A DNA stretch of 64,000 nt, from assembly GCA_021234155.1 (NCBI GenBank), contig JAJEKV010000008.1:16282006-16346005 (forward strand). Reading direction: 5' to 3'. Of the stretch, positions 32,653-43,740 are shown in pieces. Numbering within the stretch: the first letter of the stretch is position 1; every line of letters begins with the position of its first letter. Source of the stretch: Isoetes taiwanensis (Eukaryota; Streptophyta; Lycopodiopsida; Isoetales; Isoetaceae). The position numbers were made by a program, and so were the translations under genes. The notes under the pieces are model-generated. The model did no database searches. It was not told the DNA's origin and saw only the letters and a list, made by a program, of their open reading frames with translations.

Positions 32653-33327
32653 GCTGCTCGCGGACCGCCAGCTCGCCTCGCAGCTCCTCTCCTTTGCTCG
32701 AACTGTACTATTTCGAGAAAGACACAATAGAAGTTCTTAGTTCGTTTTTTTACTGCATTGGCACCAATTCAGCATGCCACACATTCAACAGATGGGCAGT
32801 GTAAAATGTGTGATGGGAATGTGCAGAGTAGAAGAAACATTATATATGTCAAGCACGCTGTGACCGTGGTCTTATATAAGGTGACCGTGTGGTACATGAG
32901 CTTGGCCAAGAGCTTGGCTCGGTTTGGTAGTATGCAGATCGGTTTGCCCGCAAATGAATGTGGCCGGCTCTGCCCTTTTGATTCAGTTTTGGAAGCGGAT
33001 ACCTTGCTTAATGTTTCTGTATCTTTTTTTTTCTCACTCTTCTTCTTGATTCCGCCACTTTTCTGCTTCATGGAGCTTCCAATCCGTTCCGGCGTCGCTG
33101 GAGCTTCTACGCCCTCAGAAGCTTTGCCCCTTTTTTCCCCAGAAAACCCTGCTTCCTTGTGGAATATTGATGCATAGCTCTGTGCTCTGTGGAATAGCGA
33201 CACATAGCTCTGTGATGGACTCTGTTAGTAAAAGATTAATAGATTTAGTAAAAGTTTAACAGATTTGCCTTTTTACCTGAGCTTCAATGACGCAAACTCC
33301 AAGAAAAACTCTGAAAACCAGCTATGG
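32653..33327. other. Repeat-flanked DNA with a P fragment
   Basis: No gene recognised; a 139-codon frame at 32758-33177 runs through a P-repeat fragment (TGACCGTGGTCTTATATAAG, about 32861) and is unlikely to be coding. Short CTGTGGAATA..GCATAGCTCTGTG repeats occur at 33160-33220. Confidence 0.5.
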
Positions 33328-33347
33328 CCCCCTTTACCTTTATGTAA

Positions 33348-33462
33348 GGTAAAGGCTGTTGAGGTCATTTTTCTGGCAGAAAAGCCTTGACGAAGGCGAG
33401 GCGAGATGTCGGGCTGCCGCAAGGTCTTTTCCGTCAGAAAAATGGCCTCAATGGCCTTTATC
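33348..33462. repeat. Foldback element Q, copy 2 (decayed)
   Basis: GGTAAAGGCTGTTGAGGTCATTTTTCTGGC... and the matching right arm ...AGAAAAATGGCCTCAATGGCC repeat copy 1, but the GC-rich inner part has accumulated changes that weaken the stem. Flank CCTTTACCTTTATGTAAGG is also shared. Confidence 0.75.
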
Positions 33463-33519
33463 GCCGCTCACGGCCTGCCAGCTCGCCTCGCCACTGCCAG
33501 GCCTTTACCTATTACGAAT

Positions 33520-34140
33520 ATGAATTGTGATGATTTAGGGCAAGGAAAGAAAATGTGACGCTTTAGGACAAGGAGCTACTAGACTCTTCTGGAATCATGT
33601 ATGTAGGTCTGGCCGCACCTCTCTTCATCAAAACGGCATGGATGGATCTTTGGGAAACGTTCTAGAGCATGGATAGATCTTTGGGAAAGGTTGTGAGTGC
33701 ACTCTAGAGCTGCCTATGGAGACTCGGAGCTGGGAAAAGCGTGTGTTTCCTGGACTCCAGAGCCGGCTATGGTATGGAGAGCCTAAGCTTTGCAAAAAGA
33801 ATTGCATCAGAGTAAAAGAGGACCTGTGGAGTTTTGAGAAAAATTAGAGAGGGGCGCTGTGGATTTAGGAGGCAAGCACAGATTTGTAGGCAGAATTCTG
33901 TTGATCATGGAGTTTCTGGCATACAGCTTGGAGAACTTATGAGCTAGAAAATTCAAAGCAACCATAGGATAGAGCAGAGAGATTCTGAAATGACCCCTGA
34001 AGTTTCCTCAACGCCCCTGTTTTTCCAAATGGAGTCATTTGATCTAAGAGCTCGGCAAAAGATAAGCCTTTGAATTTTGAGTGCTTTAACTGGTCGCGGC
34101 TCAATCTGCAATGTCTCTATTGGACATGAGCATTGTCATA
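33520..34140. other. No recognisable gene
   Basis: A short imperfect duplication GCATGGATGGATCTTTGGGAAA / GCATGGATAGATCTTTGGGAAA occurs near 33640-33690. Nothing else identified. Confidence 0.5.
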
Positions 34141-34149
34141 ATAAACATA

Positions 34150-34485
34150 CAAGACCCTGCTTCGCCATCTTCTCCTACTTCGCCGTGACTGTGGTCTTAT
34201 ATAAGGTGACCGTGTGGGATGACACTGGCCTTATTTCCGTAAGGTGAGCGTGTTACGTTGTAGCCACGTCTTTTGTCATTACATATGTGGGTTTATGGTT
34301 TTTTTTTTCCAGCGTTACCTTATCTGCGAGCTATTGATGAACAAAATATTCCTGGCATTGTTTTATATAGGAATTGGTGTGGGATGATCGTGTTACGTTG
34401 TGGATCAATATCAATATTATTAGCCAAGTCCTTTGCCATTACAGTATGTGGGTAACAAAATATTCCTGGCATTGTAGTATTAACA
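34150..34485 (-). repeat. Promoter-like repeat P, inverted copy, nearly complete
   Basis: On the minus strand this reads TGTTAATACTACAATGCC, a first module with ACACGATCATCCCACACC and TATATAAAACAATG, then CCATAAACCCACATATGTAATGAC, ACACGCTCACCTTACGG, ATCCCACACGGTCACC, TATATAAG (34196-34203) and GGCGAAGTAGGAGAAGATGG. These last elements match the promoter and start of Dof-like gene A. The Helitron CTAG end abuts it at 34486. Confidence 0.75.
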
Positions 34486-36275
34486 CTAGAAACGTGTGCC
34501 CGGCGATGCCGGGCATTATTCATGGACATGAAATGGGTAGATGAGAGTTTGTAAGTTGAAAAATTGTTGTAGATTTAATCCTGCCTTAGACGAAATGGAG
34601 TGCTAAGATGTGAATGGTACTTTGCCCTACCGTAATGCCAATACCATCGCTCCATTTAAAGGAACATTGCAATAAAATGTACCAAGGCCATCCTTCCTTG
34701 TCACTGCCCCCACAATGATGGCATGTGTTGCTCATTGCCCCCACAAACATTTCAACGCACATTTCTTAGATAGGCATATACTATTGGCATTCTAAAATAA
34801 TCGCCTGCTACGGTGGAACTCTAATTAGAGTGTGTACATATTCTTTGTCTCAACGTGCCATCAATGGCAAAAACAGAGGCCACTGACCCAAGGGATGGAT
34901 GGCGAATAGGAAAGTTTCAAGAGTTTCTTAAGAAAAGCTTTCATGCCGTTCAACAAAAATATTCCCACCCCAATGTGTGTAGATTGCTCATTGAGATTGA
35001 GAATAGCTGCAAAAGAGCTTAGAGATCATAATAATAGAAAATACATACCGATATAGAAAGTTTGAAATTCAATTGGTACACAAAACTCAAAAGAATATCA
35101 CAAACTATAGCAGAAATAAATAAGATAGCCCGCTTGTATAAATAGCAATAGGCCTCTACCACAACTAAATGATGGGAAGAAGTTAAGTCCAATCTTAATG
35201 CAATTTTTTTCCATGTGTATCATACAGAGAATATCTATAGCAATTGAATGCGAACCTTAATGCAATAATTTTCTATGTGTATGATGTAGAGAATATCTAG
35301 CATTACAATATAGACCGCATAAACAACTTTGCTATATATGACCTAGTTGTTGACACATGTTACACTACGTTATTAATTTTTAAAGGAGGCCAAGGCAGGA
35401 ATTTACCGTAATGCCTTTTGTGTTCAAGACTATTGCACCCTTGTTCTTTAATGTCGGCAATGTGGAACGATATTCACCAAGGAGGCCAACAGAGAAATTT
35501 ACCATAATGCCTCGTGTTCAAGACTATTGCACCCCATGTTCTTTAATGTATGCAATGTGGATAATGCATCCATGCAATTGCATTCTATGTCCTTTAGTAT
35601 TAGAAACTCAGAATGATAATCATACAACCAGAACATCCATGCACTTTGCGCCATAGAGAAACAATCCATGCTTTGAATAATCGATATGAGCCATATGAAA
35701 ACTGAACAGTCAATGTGCTCTATGGTAAAGCAAGCATTGAACACCATTGTAGCATTGATAGCACGTATATAAGGCATTAAATTTTGTAATTTACAGAGGT
35801 AAAGGAACACATGGAGATAGTATGGACTTAGTGTTATGAAATTAAATATGTTGTTTGTTGTTTAAGTCAGTACATTCTATTATTTTGGTAGAAAAATTGC
35901 AAAGCTACAAGCTTATAACCATCAAGAAGTAGTTTTAACGTTGTGACAATCCTAATATTTGTTTAGAGTCTTGGAAATGTTAGATCAGCATCATTTATAT
36001 TAAAGCCATCCATGCAAAGAGTATAAAAACACATAAAGAACCAACCACAGTCCTATTTTGTATGTTTGCCCTTACAAATTATAGGCTCAATAAAATATCT
36101 CCTGTAGTTTTAGCAGAATTGCAGACATCATGGAGTTAGGGTGCACATTTTCAGAATTCCTTATATTTTCCTGTAAATATTTATGGAGAAAACTGAGAAA
36201 TGCAAGAAACGATAAGAATTTTGCAATTTCCATAAAAAGTTAGTATTATCCATAAAAAGTTAAGATGTTCTACTA
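34486..36275 (-). mobile_element. Helitron family H2, minus orientation
   Basis: The 3' end is at 34486: on the minus strand GCCCGGCATCGCCGGGC (34498-34514 region) then CACACGTTTCTAG and T. The body runs right through sequence shared with 41816-42736 and 47371-48016. It has no Rep/helicase coding region. A pair of diverged direct repeats (AATTTACC..AATGCC...GTTCAAGACTATTGCACCC) lies at 35400-35565. The 5' TC end could not be fixed; the boundary with the next P copy at about 36275 is where similarity to P begins. Confidence 0.6.
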
Positions 36276-36783
36276 CCTTGCCATCTTCTCCTACTTCGCC
36301 ATGACCGTGGTCTTATATAAGGTGACCGTGTCTTATTTCCGTAAGGTGACCATGTTATGTTGTAATCACGTCTTTTGTCATTACATATGTGGGTTTGTGG
36401 TTTTCTTTTTCAATGTTACCTTACCTGCGAGCCGTTGATGAACAGAATATTCCTGGCATTATTTTATATAGGAATTGGTGTGGAATGACCGTGTTACGGT
36501 GTGGATCAATATCAATATTAGCCAAGTCTTTTGTCATTGCAGTATGTGGGTAACGAAATATTCCTGGCATTGTAGTATTAACACTTTGCCCAAAAAAAAG
36601 ACATGACATTTCCTATGGTCTCTAATGGACATATGGTCTGAAAAGAGCATTGGCATAATAAACATACAATTTTTACAAGACCATGGTCTCAAGTCCATGC
36701 TTTTATACAAGACGTATCACATACTACCGTCATGCTGCAGCGTTGGAGGCCCTGCTTCAAGAGAACTACTGAAATGTCTATGC
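36276..36783 (-). repeat. Promoter-like repeat P, inverted copy with extended 5' part
   Basis: Contains GCCATCTTCTCCTACTTCGCC, TATATAAG on the minus strand (36312-36319), GTAACACGGTCATTCCACACC and ATACTACAATGCC, then about 190 bp shared only with arm 2 (AGACATGACATTTCCTATGG to GAGAACTACTGAAATG). Confidence 0.75.
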
Positions 36784-37061
36784 ACCTTATGCCTTCCCTA
36801 GAAAAAGATATTGATAGCCTATGAGTGTTCTTCCCTTGACTCAGAAATGATGGAACGCATCTGGATTCAGTATCTTCGAATTGATTCTTATCATTAGTCT
36901 CCTATTTTGGAGTAAGTACATTGTGCTCTAGGCTCGTGCTCCTATGGCATCTTTTTGTGCTTACACAGTTAGATGAGACATGTAAATTTTGTGTACTTTT
37001 TATCTGATTAATAAACTTTTTGGCTTTCATCCTTCAAAAAAAAAAACCTTATGCCTTCCCT
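36784..37061 (+). mobile_element. 246-bp truncated LINE 3' end with perfect 16-bp target duplication
   Basis: ACCTTATGCCTTCCCT occurs at 36784-36799 and again at 37046-37061. Between them is a 246-bp segment (36800-37045) ending in an 11-A tail, with TTTTTATCTGATTAATAAAC just before it, typical of plant L1 3' ends. Arm 2 reads TTTTATGCCTTCCCTTCCC without interruption, so it is the empty site. The perfect duplication argues for a younger insertion than the arm duplication. Confidence 0.9.
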
Positions 37062-37267
37062 TCCCAGTCTGATCTAAAAGGGTTGATTCAAACAAAGCCC
37101 CCATGTCTGTGCCCTCGCTTAAAAGAGTGTTGAACGCAGATACACATAAAGAGTCTTCGGTCTCTTTTCCATCAGGACAGAATTATATAGCCCATTATGG
37201 CCCCCCCAACTCTAGGCCGCAATAGCCTCACCAGAACCCGAATTGTCCACTTTGCCAATAAGCTCCT

Positions 37268-37297
37268 CTGTGGTGTATTCTATACAATACACCACAG
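37268..37297. other. 12-bp perfect hairpin at the inner edge of arm 1
   Basis: CTGTGGTGTATT and AATACACCACAG are perfect inverse complements separated by CTATAC. Arm 2 has only the AATACACCACAG half, so the palindrome arose in arm 1, next to the LINE tail. Confidence 0.7.
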
Positions 37298-37312
37298 AAA
37301 ACCCGTCCACCA

Positions 37313-37459
37313 ATAGAATAGAATAGAATAGAATAGAATAGAATAGAATAGAATAGAATAGAATAGAATAGAATGGAATAGAATAGAATGGAATGGAATA
37401 TAATAGAATAGAATAAAATAGAATAGAATAGAATAGAATAGAGTAGAATAGAATAGAAT
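37313..37459 (-). repeat. (GAATA)n microsatellite, 3' tail of a LINE
   Basis: About 29 units of TAGAA/GAATA with few interruptions. On the minus strand it follows the carboxy-terminal end and 3' UTR of a LINE reading in that direction (...GGGACAATAATTCTATTC...), so it is most simply the element's tail, expanded. Confidence 0.8.
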
Positions 37460-38870
37460 TATTGTCCCTGGTGCCCTGAGGCCCCTGTACTGATGTAGCA
37501 TGGGCGAGCTCCCGAAGGGGGTGCTACTAGCGCAACACGATGATATATTATAGCCCTTTCTGAGGGCTTCTCTTGGTTTCTATTAATACCGGCACCTCGC
37601 TTATAATCGGTATCATGGTCGTGCAAAGATGTGTCGCCATCATCAGCTTTTAGCTAAGCTTTTATGGGCTCCAATGCCTCACCTTTTTCGGTGATTCATA
37701 TTATAAGCCCTGTTTCCTTGTGTGTCTCCCTGTGCTTAGTCATCATCTCCTAGATCGCATCTGCCGGATCTTTTATTGTTTGAACTCTTGCCATTAGGAT
37801 ATGTACGGGTTGTCCCCATCCTATACCACTGTACTTGTTTTTAATATCTTCGTACACTGTATATTCGTTGAGCAGGTGGTTCTCGTCCTCTTCTCTTCCT
37901 GTATCACAGACTCTACATATCCAGTTCTCCCTTTCTACTTTCCTCCATTTATCTTTTTCAATTCTTAGGTCATGGCTCCCCATCCTAAATCTTGCCAAAA
38001 TGTCTCTCCTGGTCTTCCCTAGTAGATTGTCTCTGTACATCTGTTGTCCTATCTGTTGCTCCAGGTTGAAGACTACTGTAAGCCAGAGTGTCTTGGGTCC
38101 GGCGCATTTTTGCAACTATGCTCGTGTGGCCATGTCGGCCCAGTCTTCATTCCATTTTCCTTCGTTGACTATATCACTTAGATTCAGCCCCATCTGTCTA
38201 GTTCATATGGCTATATCCTTGAACCATCCACTGCCCATGATGATGTGTGAGTTGGTTGATTCGCTGATTGCAATCGTTGATAGCTTTCTCGAATGGCCTC
38301 CTGCATTGTCCTTTATTAAATATCTGATGGTCCTTTCCCATGCTCTTACCTGGTTTTTGGCCTGTCACATATACCATAGCTGTCAGTGGTGTATTTGCCC
38401 ACACTTTGAATTCCTGTCTATGCCATTGCCTAAAGATCTCGTCTTGCTTGTCCCACTTCTTGTTTGGTAAGCGGGATCCCCAAGCCTCAGCCCCGTATAG
38501 TTGCGTGGACGCAATCATTGCATTGAACAGGTAGTACTTGATCTCTCAGTCAATTATTCTGCTCCTATTACAAAAATTCTTCATATTGAAGTAGCTTGCA
38601 ATGACTGCCTATCCGCGCCCCTGGACAATTTGCATGTCCCGTGTGCATCGTGTCTTAGATATTTGTATTCTGCTGATTCTTCCAATTCTGTTCCCATATA
38701 CCTGAAGGGTGTGTGTCTGTTCCTGGTGCCAAATGTAACTATCTTGGTTTTGTGAGATTCACTGTCAGCCCTGTTTTCTCGTAGAAGGTCTCTAGGAGCC
38801 TTAGCAACCTATGCATACCCTTGTTCTTTATAGCCATCATGCTTAAATCATCCAAGAAGCTCTCACCCAA
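37460..38870 (-). pseudogene. Non-L1 LINE, 5'-truncated, with pentanucleotide tail
   Basis: On the minus strand, near 38870-38740, FLDDLSMMAIKNKGMHRLL...EKTGLTVNLTK is the RT catalytic region (FLDD for FADD) and the following helix. 38518-38198 continues with LYGAEAWG (thumb region of the RT). 38115-37750 encodes RFRMGSHDLRIEKDKW..VERENWICRVCDTGREEDENH, the Cys/His segment typical of this LINE type's carboxy terminus. Then about 290 bp of 3' UTR and the (ATTCT)n tail. Frame breaks separate the three blocks. The amino-terminal half is missing. Confidence 0.75.
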
Positions 38871-38897
38871 ACATATCAGTATTTGAGCATAATCAAC

Positions 38898-39130
38898 CAA
38901 GCATATCAGTACTTGTGAAGATTGTGAGGTTCTTGGCATAAAATACCAAAGCCAATGAAGAATTAGTAGTCTCTCAAGAATAGCAGTACTTGAGAGTTCT
39001 TGGCATAAAATACCAAAGCCAATTAATATCAGTAATCTCTCAAGCATATCAGTACTTGAGAGTTCTGGGTATAAAATACCAAAGCACATCAAGAATTGGC
39101 AACCACTCAAGCATAACAGTACTTGAGATA
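38898..39130. repeat. Minisatellite, 66-77-bp units
   Basis: Units at 38898-38974, 38975-39040 and 39041-39107, with a partial fourth. Each begins CAAGCATATCAGTACTTG (or a variant), contains GTTCTTGGCATAAAATACC and ends with AGTAATCTCT or similar. It sits exactly at the truncated 5' side of the preceding LINE. Confidence 0.75.
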
Positions 39131-39243
39131 GGAACCGAGTGCTAAAAGGAAAACAATCCACTTGCTATCCGCTTTCAAATTGTGAAACCTTGCATTTTCC
39201 AACTGTAATCCAAAGAAATCAAGACCCGCATGATGAAGGTACT

Positions 39244-40740
39244 GCTGAAATGAAATGAAATGAAATGTATTACGTCTATGGAGACCTCACAGGTCTATAA
39301 GACGATAAATTTTCAGTTTTACATCAAGTCTTCTGGGAAGTCTACATCAGAGACTTCCTCAGACTCCGCCCCCCAATCATCATCACTCTCATTATCACAT
39401 AGCAAATTTTGTAATTGTTTCACATGAGATTCTCTATGTTGTAAAACTTCAATAATGAAAGACCCCACTAAATTAGCATCTAGTGAGAACAACTCAATCA
39501 AATTATTAACCCTAATATCATATCTATCTCTGATCATCACATAAGTAGGGGCAAATTTATCATCACATGATGCTCATCTTCTACATCTCCACTACCACGG
39601 ACTTTTTACAAGTCCGGTTGTCTGCGGCGATCTTTCCCCAACGGCCTACCTCGACCTCCAATCTATGGGAGCTGAGTCTCATCCTACGATTATGTGCCTC
39701 TTACCAACCGAGATATTAGCCCTGTAAGTGCACAACTATGTTAGACAAGGATTCATGTTGAACCTATACATACTCATCTTTGGTTGTGGGTTCAGCCAAA
39801 TTTTATCCATGACTTTCTCTGTTTAATCCATCTCCCCGAGATCCCCATCATAAAGCAATGCCTCCTCCAAAGAAATGTTCCATTTACTCATCCATTGTTG
39901 AATGTCAAAGTACCAACCAGGCCCGAACTCGCTTGCATAGCTCGATAGGAAAGCCAAGTTTCATTATGTTGCCTCAATTTCTTCACATATCTAATGCATC
40001 TAACAAGAGCTTCTCCTTCCATTGGCATTAGCCCACATTCAAGCTAGCAAACATGGAAAAGGGAGTCTGTGATTTTTACACCAAGCTCCCTGCCTTAAAC
40101 TTCTTTAATACCGCTTCAATATCTTCCCATAGATTCTTAGGTAAGCTAGGTCCCCGGACTTGGCTTCATTATAAGACCAACCGCTTGTACCAATGCAAAA
40201 AGAGTTTAATTTTTAATTGCCATGACCATAAGTGTATTTTTCTGCTCAAGCTTTGTAAAGCATATAGGGCCCTTAGCCCTTCTTCCACCCTTTGCGCTAT
40301 GCACATGTTCCATCTATGATTTCTATGAATATTCAAGCCCAAATATTTGTATGAGTCACATACCTGTACATCATTCCCATTAAATCTGAAGTGATGTTCT
40401 TGCTTGAATATCCCAACAGCCATCACTTTTGTTTTATCCAAGTTCACCTGCATGCCTGTGTTAGTGCAAAACAAAGATAACGCATCAAGATGTTTCTGCA
40501 TATGTTTCTGAGAAAAGAATCTTCCTGACCATCTAATGCACAATTTGAACCCTTCTGCTAGAAAGAAGGAGTAGGAAACATGAATAGCCAAATGCGAAAG
40601 AACCTGAATGATAAGAAAATGAAGTTGCAAGAAATTGAAACTGCACCACTTGATAGATCTGCCAGCAAATATTTACTCCATCTTATAGGCGTCCACGCCA
40701 TTTCGATGTGTTCTTGCCTCAGAAAGAACGTCCAAGGCTG
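39244..40740 (-). pseudogene. Second non-L1 LINE, 5'-truncated, with GAAAT tail
   Basis: The tail is (GAAAT)4 at 39248-39268, followed on the right by the LINE body on the minus strand. 40630-40169 encodes the end of a reverse transcriptase: HLDALSLFCTNTGMQVNLDKTK, DSYKYLGLNIHRN and a thumb-like ALYALQ helix. 39980-39830 still reads LVRCIRYVKKLRQHNE and WYFDIQQWMSKW in one frame, and 39540-39319 is an acidic carboxy terminus. The YLG-type motif and pentanucleotide tail set it apart from the L1 elements. Stops and shifts are frequent. Confidence 0.7.
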
Positions 40741-41499
40741 AAACATACTGCTTCACAAGAGCAGAAGAGTAAAATGCCACGTTATAGGCTTACTGCAAGA
40801 ATCTATCAAGAGCCGCTTGATGTAGCTTCAAATTTCTGACACTAGGTAACTCCAGATTTTCTCTGCCAAAATGGCCGATTCCTAGCTAGCATCACAAATC
40901 GATTTTGAGGAGATCAATAAAACAATGGTAGTGCCGGAAATGGAGGGAAAAGGCGGCTCTCTGCCTCTGGAACCGCCCTAGCCGCTGCCGCCTGCGCCTG
41001 CGCCAAGAAACATCTGTGGACGGGTTTTCTCGCATGATTGGGCCAAGACTTCTGTGGTGTATTGTATAGAAAACCGTATATTTTTGCATGTTTAAGGAGC
41101 TTATTGGCAAATATGCACAATTTCGGTTCGATGAGGCTATTGTGGCCTGGGAGGGGGGGGGGGCCATGAGTGGGCTATATATTTCTATCCTAATGGAAAA
41201 GAGACCGAATCTACGTTCAACACACTTTTAAGCGATGGCAGGCGGCAGGCGGAGGGCTTTGTTTGAATCAACCTTTTAGATCGTGTGGGAAGGGAAGGCA
41301 TAAAATGCATAGCCATTTCAATAGTTCTCTTGAAGCAGGGCCTCCACGCTGCAGCATGTGATACGTCTTGTATAAATGGATGTGTTTGAGACCATGGTCT
41401 TGTAAAAATTGTATGTTTATTATGCCAATGCTCTTTTCAGACCATATATCCATTAGAGACCATAGGAAATGTCATGTCTTTTTTTTGGGGCAAAGTGTT

Positions 41500-41815
41500 A
41501 ATACTACAATGCCAGGAATATTTTGTTACCCACATACTGCAATGACAAAAGACTTGGCTAATATTGATATTGATCCACACCGTAACACAGTCATCCCACA
41601 CCAATTCCTATATAAAATAATGCCATGAATATTCTGTTCATCGATGGCTCGCAAGTAAGATAACGTTGAAAAAAAAAAACCATAAACCCACATATGTAAT
41701 GACAAAAGACGTGATTATAACATAACATGGTCACCTTACGGAAATAAGACCACTGTCATCCCACACGGTCACCTTATATAAGACCACGGTCATGGCGAAG
41801 TAGGAGAAGATGGCA
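41500..41815 (+). repeat. Promoter-like repeat P in arm 2
   Basis: Contains GTAACACAGTCATCCCACACC, CTATATAAAATAATGCC, ATGGCTCGCAAGTAAGATAACG, then CCACACGGTCACCT, TATATAAG (41775-41782), ACCACGGTCATGGCGAAG. It has both TATA-bearing modules in tandem. Confidence 0.75.
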
Positions 41816-43740
41816 AGGTAGTAGAACATCTTAACTTTTTATGGATAATACTAACATGGATTTTATGGTGTTTTTATACTCTTTGCATGGATGGCTTTAA
41901 CATAAATGATGCTGATCTAACATTTCCAAGGCTCTAAACAAATGTTAGGATTGTCACAATGTTAAAACTACTTCTTGATGGTTATAAGCTTGTAGCTTTG
42001 CAATTTTTCTACCAAAATAATAGAATGTACTGACTTAAACAACAAACAAGATATTTAATTTCATAACACTAAGTCCCTACTATCTCCATGTGATCCTTTA
42101 CCTCCGTAAATTACAAAATTTGATACCTTATATACTTGCTAGATACCAATGCTACAATGGTGTCCAATGCTTGCTTTGCCACAAAGCACATTGACTGTTC
42201 AGTTTTCATATGGCGCATATCGATTATTCAAAGCATGGATTGTTTCTCTATGGCGCAAAGTGCATGGATGTTCTGGTTGTATGATTATCATTTTGAGTTT
42301 CTAATACTAAAGGACATAGAATGCAATTGCATGGATGCTTTAATCATGTGAATATCATTCCACATTGCATACATTAAAGAACATGGGGTGCAATAGACTT
42401 GAACACGAGGCATTATGGTAAATTTCTCTCTTGGCCTCCTTGGTGAATATAGTTCCACATTGCCGACATTAAAGAACAAGAGTGCAATAGTCTTGAACAC
42501 AAGAGGCATTATGGTAAATTCCTGGCTTGGCCTCCTTTCAAAATTAATAACATAGGTAACATGTGTCAACAACTAGGTCGTATATAGCAAAGTTGTTTAT
42601 GCGGTCCATGACTCTAAGAGAACGTCAATTGTAATGCTAGATATTCTCTACATCATACACATAGAAAATTATTGCATAAGGTTCGAATTCATATAATTGC
42701 TATAGATATTCTCTATATGATACACATGGAAAAAAATCAACTCTTTTAATTTGGGATTTTCCGGTTTGGCTAAAAAGGTTTTTGGAATTTTTCTTAGTCA
42801 CATTTCCTAAGATTTTGAAGGGCTTAGTCGCCGGAAAAAAATTCCGATTATCTAAAAATCGGGAAAAAATAATTTATGGTTTTAGAGTTTCATTTTTTTC
42901 GATTTAGGTTAGGTTCCTGGATGGAAAATAGTTTTTTGAGATAAAGATTTCTAAGTTATATTTTAGGCATGATTTCGAGCAGGGGTTTCGGGTTCGGCAT
43001 CTATTCAATTTCGTTTTGCCAGTCCCATGCAGTCTTCCTCCACGATTTCAAGCCTCCTCTCGGTGGCAATCACAGGAATTTCTTGATATATGGAAGTTAA
43101 ATTTTGCAGCTTCAAAACTTGGCTATGGCGATGTTTATATACCCTACAAGCTGTTTACAAGCTATTGTGATTCTATCTGCATATTTCAGGAAATTAGAAG
43201 CAAGAAGAATGGTTTTTCTGGTGCCATGGAAGTTCATGTGGAAAGAGCTACTTCTATTGGCTATGGTTTTTTATGACGAAGCAGTATCCAGGTGAGTCAT
43301 AGGAAAATTGAAAGTTTCAAGATTTCAGGCCTAGATAATCAGGTTCTAAGGATTTTCTGTTCGCCTTGATGGTATCTTGGCTGCAAATGTACATGTAGAT
43401 CGTAGAATTTTGATGTTTTTCTTCGTCAGATCTCTTTGCACACAGACCAGATGTCTGGAACAGACAACTCTGGTATGTTTGGGAGTGGGATGAATTCTGT
43501 AGTTTTAGGTAGGCAGTTGTTGGTAAGCTTCTTGCTATCAATGCCAAGGTGGTGCTAACTATTTCATCATTTACACATGTTCGTTGATAGCAATCATGCA
43601 TTCATGTATAATCGCAAAGTACATTAAGCGGACTTAAATGAACATATTATATTATTTTTAGCTGTAGCAAAACTGCCACTTGACAATCAGTGAAGGTTAT
43701 TTCTCTGTTTGCTAGGTTTATTGCCAAAACCTGATCCAAG

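Larger units (their letters stand above)
34195..37310 (-). repeat. Large inverted repeat, arm 1
   Basis: From TATATAAG near 34196 to ACCCGTCCAC at 37301-37310 this arm is the inverse complement of 48274-41017, aligned by landmark throughout: P repeat, H2 body (for example CATCATTTAGTTG, GATGGCTTTAA), second P copy, then ACAAAGCCC...GTTGAACG...AATACACCACAG. It carries a 246-bp LINE insertion absent from arm 2 and lacks the 4.63-kb Helitron present in arm 2. Divergence by eye is several percent to about 10% in places. Confidence 0.85.

Noticed and set aside
32758-33177. 139-codon plus-strand ORF
   Set aside because: Runs through a fragment of repeat P with a TATA box and has a matching long antisense frame; no recognisable domain.
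36784-37061. tRNA-derived SINE with TSD
   Set aside because: No A or B box; the segment before the tail resembles an L1 3' end instead.
37280-37501. Frame of repeated ILFYS units
   Set aside because: Translation of the GAATA microsatellite on the minus strand, not a gene.
38898-39130. CRISPR-like regular repeat
   Set aside because: Units are directly abutting with no unique spacers; a eukaryotic minisatellite.
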